Positions 13,909 to 16,626 of a stretch of DNA of 16,626 nucleotides are shown here, piece by piece. The notes under the pieces were generated by a model. It was not told the origin of the DNA, searched no databases, and worked only from the letters and a program-made list of their open reading frames with translations. The position numbers and the translations under genes were made by a program. Each line of letters starts with the position of its first letter. The first letter of the stretch is position 1. The DNA comes from Pseudomonas sp. (GTDB lineage: Bacteria > Pseudomonadota > Gammaproteobacteria > Pseudomonadales > Pseudomonadaceae): positions 1 to 16,626 of the forward strand of contig DQGF01000040.1 of NCBI GenBank assembly GCA_003525045.1, in the 5' to 3' direction.

Positions 13909-13982
13909 GCCTTCGCGAGCAAGCTTCGCTCCTACATAGGTTGGCGCAATCTCCTGTAGGAGCGAAGCTTGCTCGCGAAGGC
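13909..13982. repeat. Perfect REPIN (inverted REP pair)
   Basis: Two 28-bp arms, 13909-13936 and 13955-13982, are exact reverse complements (TGTAGGAGCGAAGCTTGCTC, then GCGAAGGC) around an 18-base loop. This is the REP-doublet form that Pseudomonas RAYT transposases are thought to spread. No RAYT gene is in the window. It ends 46 bp before gluQ. Its REP variant (GCGAAGCTTGC) differs from the GCGGGCTTGC variant at 5365. Confidence 0.95.
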
Positions 13983-14028
13983 AGCTTCAAGCCTTGCTCA
14001 AAACGATTGGACAGCCTGACATCGCCTT

Positions 14029-14925
14029 ATGACCGCCATCGCCTCCCCCGCCTACATCGGACGCTTCGCCCCCACGCCCAGCGGGCACCTGCATTTCGGT
14101 TCGCTGGTCGCCGCGCTGGCGTCGTACCTCGACGCGCGCGCCGTGGGCGGTCGCTGGCTGATGCGCATGGAAGACCTCGATCCGCCACGGGAAGAACCCG
14201 GCGCTCAGGTGGCCATTATCAAGGCCCTGGAAAGTTATGGGTTCGAATGGGACGGCGAAATGGTCCGCCAGAGCGACCGGCACGCTGCCTATGCTGAAGT
14301 CCTGGATCGCCTGTTCAACCTCGGCCTGGCCTACGCCTGCACCTGTTCGCGCAAACAGCTTGCGCCGTATCACGGTATTTACCCGGGCCTGTGCCGCAAT
14401 GCCGGTCACGGCACCGAAGACGCCGCGATTCGCCTGCGCGTGCCGGAGCTGGAATACCACTTCATCGACCGGGTGCAAGGCGAGTTCCGCCAGCATCTGG
14501 GCCGGGAGGTGGGCGATTTCGTGATCCGGCGTCGCGACGGGCTCTATGCCTATCAACTGGCGGTGGTACTTGACGATGCGTGGCAAGGCATTACCGATAT
14601 CGTCCGTGGCGCCGACCTTCTCGATTCCACGCCGCGTCAACTCTACCTGCAAGAGTTGCTCGGCCTGCCACAACCGCGTTACCTGCACATTCCGCTGATT
14701 ACCCAGCCAGATGGCAACAAACTTGGCAAATCCTATCGTTCGCCGCCGTTGACCGAAGATCAGGCGACACCCTTGTTGCTGCGAGCGTTGCGCGCACTCG
14801 GACAAAATCCGGGCGCCGAACTGGCTTACGCCACACCACGGGAATTGCTCGACTGGGGCATCACTCACTGGGATGCATTGAAGATCCCGTGCACTCCCAA
14901 CCTGCCCGAAGCGCAACTACAGTGA
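14029..14925 (+). CDS. gluQ: Glutamyl-Q tRNA(Asp) synthetase
   Basis: A 298-residue paralogue of the glutamyl-tRNA synthetase catalytic core, lacking the anticodon-binding domain. It activates glutamate and attaches it to queuosine at position 34 of tRNA-Asp, in the cytosol. It shows the HIGH-like signature APTPSGHLHFGSL (14-26), zinc ligands C104, C106, Y118 and C122 (CTCSRKQL and YPGLC), DIVRGADLLDSTPRQ, and the KMSKS-like NKLGKS (230-235). Length is normal. No good ribosome site precedes the ATG; the gene may rely on a weak promoter after the REPIN or on read-through from dksA. The symbol gluQRS is also used. Confidence 0.96.
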   Translation: MTAIASPAYIGRFAPTPSGHLHFGSLVAALASYLDARAVGGRWLMRMEDLDPPREEPGAQVAIIKALESYGFEWDGEMVRQSDRHAAYAEVLDRLFNLGLAYACTCSRKQLAPYHGIYPGLCRNAGHGTEDAAIRLRVPELEYHFIDRVQGEFRQHLGREVGDFVIRRRDGLYAYQLAVVLDDAWQGITDIVRGADLLDSTPRQLYLQELLGLPQPRYLHIPLITQPDGNKLGKSYRSPPLTEDQATPLLLRALRALGQNPGAELAYATPRELLDWGITHWDALKIPCTPNLPEAQLQ

Positions 14926-14931
14926 TCACAC

Positions 14932-14959
14932 TTGCAGTGGCGCGCCCATCCGTTACCAT
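14932..14959 (+). promoter_or_regulatory. Possible sigma-70 promoter for cbrX-cbrA
   Basis: TTGCAG at 14932-14937, a 16-bp spacer and TACCAT at 14954-14959 lie in the short gap after gluQ, about 40 bases before the small membrane protein gene. Match is fair and untested. Confidence 0.45.
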
Positions 14960-15002
14960 CGCCGCACGTTTTCGGGCACGCACGTAAAAAAGAGAGGCCG
15001 GG

Positions 15003-15179
15003 ATGTACATCTATCGCTTGGTCCTGCTTTTGGTAGTGGGGATTTACCTGTTCTCCCCGGCCATCATGGATTGGTGGATCGACGCTACTGGCGCCTGGTA
15101 TCGACCTTATCTGCTCTGGCTGATTCTGATTGTCGTGACCTTCATCCTGCAGAGCCAAAAAGATGCCGATGAGCTTTAG
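15003..15179 (+). CDS. cbrX: Small two-helix membrane protein upstream of cbrA
   Basis: A 58-residue protein, MYIYRLVLLLVVGIYLFSPA to QSQKDADEL. Residues about 4-18 and 36-50 are hydrophobic and form two membrane segments joined by a short Trp-rich loop (MDWWIDATGAWYRPY). The loop is probably periplasmic. An AGAGAGG-type ribosome site precedes the ATG. Its last 11 bases overlap the start of cbrA in another frame, which suggests translational coupling. A small open reading frame at this place is known in P. putida as cbrX and in P. aeruginosa as PA4724.1 (recalled). Function is not established; acting as a coupling leader or as a partner of the CbrA transporter domain are both possible. Confidence 0.85.
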   Translation: MYIYRLVLLLVVGIYLFSPAIMDWWIDATGAWYRPYLLWLILIVVTFILQSQKDADEL

Positions 15180-16626
15180 CCTGACCCAGATGATCCTGAT
15201 CAGCGCCGCGTACCTGGCGGTGCTGTTCGGCGTCGCCTGGGTCAGCGAACGGGGCATGATTCCCCGGGCGATCATTCGCCACCCGCTGACGTACACCCTG
15301 TCGCTGGGCGTCTACGCCAGTGCCTGGGCGTTTTACGGCACGGTGGGCCTGGCCTACCAGTACGGCTACGGTTTTCTGTCCAGTTACCTCGGGGTCTCCG
15401 GGGCGTTCTTGCTGGCGCCGGTGTTGCTGTATCCAATCCTGAAGATCACCCGCACCTATCAGCTGTCCTCGCTGGCCGACTTGTTCGCATTCCGCTTCCG
15501 CAGCACCTGGGCCGGCGCACTGACGACCATCTTCATGCTGATCGGCGTGCTGCCACTGCTGGCCTTGCAGATTCAGGCGGTGGCCGACTCCATCGGCATC
15601 CTCACCCGCGAACCGGTCCAGCATCGCGTGGCCTTGAGCTTCTGTGCACTGATTAGTTTGTTCACGATTTTCTTCGGCTCGCGCCATATTGCCACTCGCG
15701 AGAAACATGAAGGCTTGGTGTTCGCGATTGCCTTCGAGTCGGTGATCAAGCTGATCGCCATTGGCGGCGTTGGCCTGTACGCGCTGTATGGCGTGTTCGA
15801 CGGCCCGCAACAGCTGGAATTGTGGCTCCTGCAAAACCAGACCGCCCTCGCCGCCCTGCATACGCCGCTACAGGAAGGTCCATGGCGCACGCTGCTGCTG
15901 GTGTTCTTCGCGTCGGCGATCGTGATGCCGCACATGTATCACATGACCTTTACCGAGAATCTCAACCCGCGCTCATTGGTGAGTGCGAGCTGGGGCCTGC
16001 CGCTGTTCCTGCTGTTGATGAGCCTGGCAGTGCCGTTGATTCTCTGGGCCGGACTGAAACTGGGCGCCACCACCAATCCGGAATACTTCACCCTGGGCAT
16101 CGGTATTGCCGCCAACAGCAAAGCCCTGGCGCTGCTGGCGTACATCGGTGGCTTGTCGGCGGCCAGCGGGCTGATCATCGTCACGACCCTGGCGCTGTCC
16201 GGAATGGCCTTGAACCATTTGGTGCTGCCGCTCTATCAGCCGCCAGCCGAAGGCAACATCTACCGCTGGCTGAAGTGGACGCGTCGGGCGCTGATTGTCG
16301 CGATCATCATGGCCGGTTACGGCTTCTATCTGTTGCTGGGTGCCGAGCAAGACCTGGCCAACCTCGGCATCGTCGCCTTTGTCGCCACCCTGCAATTCCT
16401 CCCGGGCGTCCTGTCGGTCCTGTACTGGCCGACCGCCAACCGCCGCGGCTTCATCGCCGGTTTGCTGGCGGGCATCCTGGTGTGGCTGGTGACGATGCTG
16501 CTACCGCTGGTGGGCAATCTGCAGGGTTTCTACATTCCACTGCTGAACATGATTTATGTGCTGGACGACACCAGCTGGCACATGGCGGCCATCGCCTCGC
16601 TGGCGGCCAACGTACTGATGTTCACC
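15169..16626 (+). CDS. cbrA: Sensor histidine kinase CbrA, N-terminal part (gene continues past window)
   Basis: The frame is open from ATG 15169 to the window end: 486 codons of a protein usually about 980 residues. The part present is the sodium/solute symporter-like domain, an array of many membrane helices beginning MSFSLTQMILISAAYLAVLF and including YASAWAFYGTVGLAYQYGYG, a first-helix hallmark. The STAC, PAS and kinase domains lie beyond the edge. CbrA with CbrB controls carbon-nitrogen balance and drives crcZ, which relieves Crc/Hfq catabolite repression; the symporter part has been reported to carry histidine. Only a weak AAAAAG lies before the ATG, consistent with coupling to cbrX, which overlaps it by 11 bases. 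Confidence 0.95.
   Translation, partial: MSFSLTQMILISAAYLAVLFGVAWVSERGMIPRAIIRHPLTYTLSLGVYASAWAFYGTVGLAYQYGYGFLSSYLGVSGAFLLAPVLLYPILKITRTYQLSSLADLFAFRFRSTWAGALTTIFMLIGVLPLLALQIQAVADSIGILTREPVQHRVALSFCALISLFTIFFGSRHIATREKHEGLVFAIAFESVIKLIAIGGVGLYALYGVFDGPQQLELWLLQNQTALAALHTPLQEGPWRTLLLVFFASAIVMPHMYHMTFTENLNPRSLVSASWGLPLFLLLMSLAVPLILWAGLKLGATTNPEYFTLGIGIAANSKALALLAYIGGLSAASGLIIVTTLALSGMALNHLVLPLYQPPAEGNIYRWLKWTRRALIVAIIMAGYGFYLLLGAEQDLANLGIVAFVATLQFLPGVLSVLYWPTANRRGFIAGLLAGILVWLVTMLLPLVGNLQGFYIPLLNMIYVLDDTSWHMAAIASLAANVLMFT

Overview
The window looks like chromosomal DNA of a fluorescent Pseudomonas (P. fluorescens complex or a close relative). The reasons are high GC, Pseudomonas-type REP palindromes, a PrrF iron-responsive small RNA, and a gene order I know from Pseudomonas: ponB neighbourhood, then prrF, heme uptake, dksA, gluQ and cbrA. 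Species is inferred from memory of these families, not from a search.

Left block (1-3218, minus strand): an operon runs from the bifunctional peptidoglycan synthase PBP1B (mrcB/ponB) through its outer-membrane lipoprotein activator (LpoP type) into a YqcC-family gene cut by the window edge. Divergent from it (3337-5883, plus strand) are a two-domain phosphotransferase/P-loop ATPase, a small pentapeptide-repeat protein and a stand-alone TfoX C-terminal-domain protein, with an imperfect REP pair between the last two.

Iron/heme block (5959-11169): a PrrF small RNA with a Fur-box promoter and terminator is followed by an accessory-looking segment bounded by two inverted copies of a short dispersed repeat (6155-7051). 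This segment holds a DUF6124-type gene preceded by about 200 nt that can fold into several hairpins. These include a 16-bp stem whose two wobble pairs exist only on the gene's own strand, and three hairpin loops carrying complementary heptamers. This is my best candidate for something undescribed. Next come phuT-phuU-phuV-phuW (minus strand), encoding the inner half of a heme importer plus a ChaN-type lipoprotein, without the receptor PhuR or the cytoplasmic heme carrier PhuS. A Fur-like box sits in the phuT promoter, shared with a divergent small Rieske protein gene.

Right block (11166-16626): sfsA and a class I/II aminotransferase (minus strand, overlapping), then dksA, a strong terminator, a perfect 28-bp REPIN, gluQ (tRNA-Asp modification), a 58-residue membrane protein (cbrX-like) and the first 486 codons of the sensor kinase CbrA, with cbrX and cbrA overlapping out of frame. 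The sfsA-dksA-gluQ neighbourhood resembles that of enterobacteria, with the aminotransferase inserted. No CRISPR array, tRNA, rRNA or transposase gene was seen.
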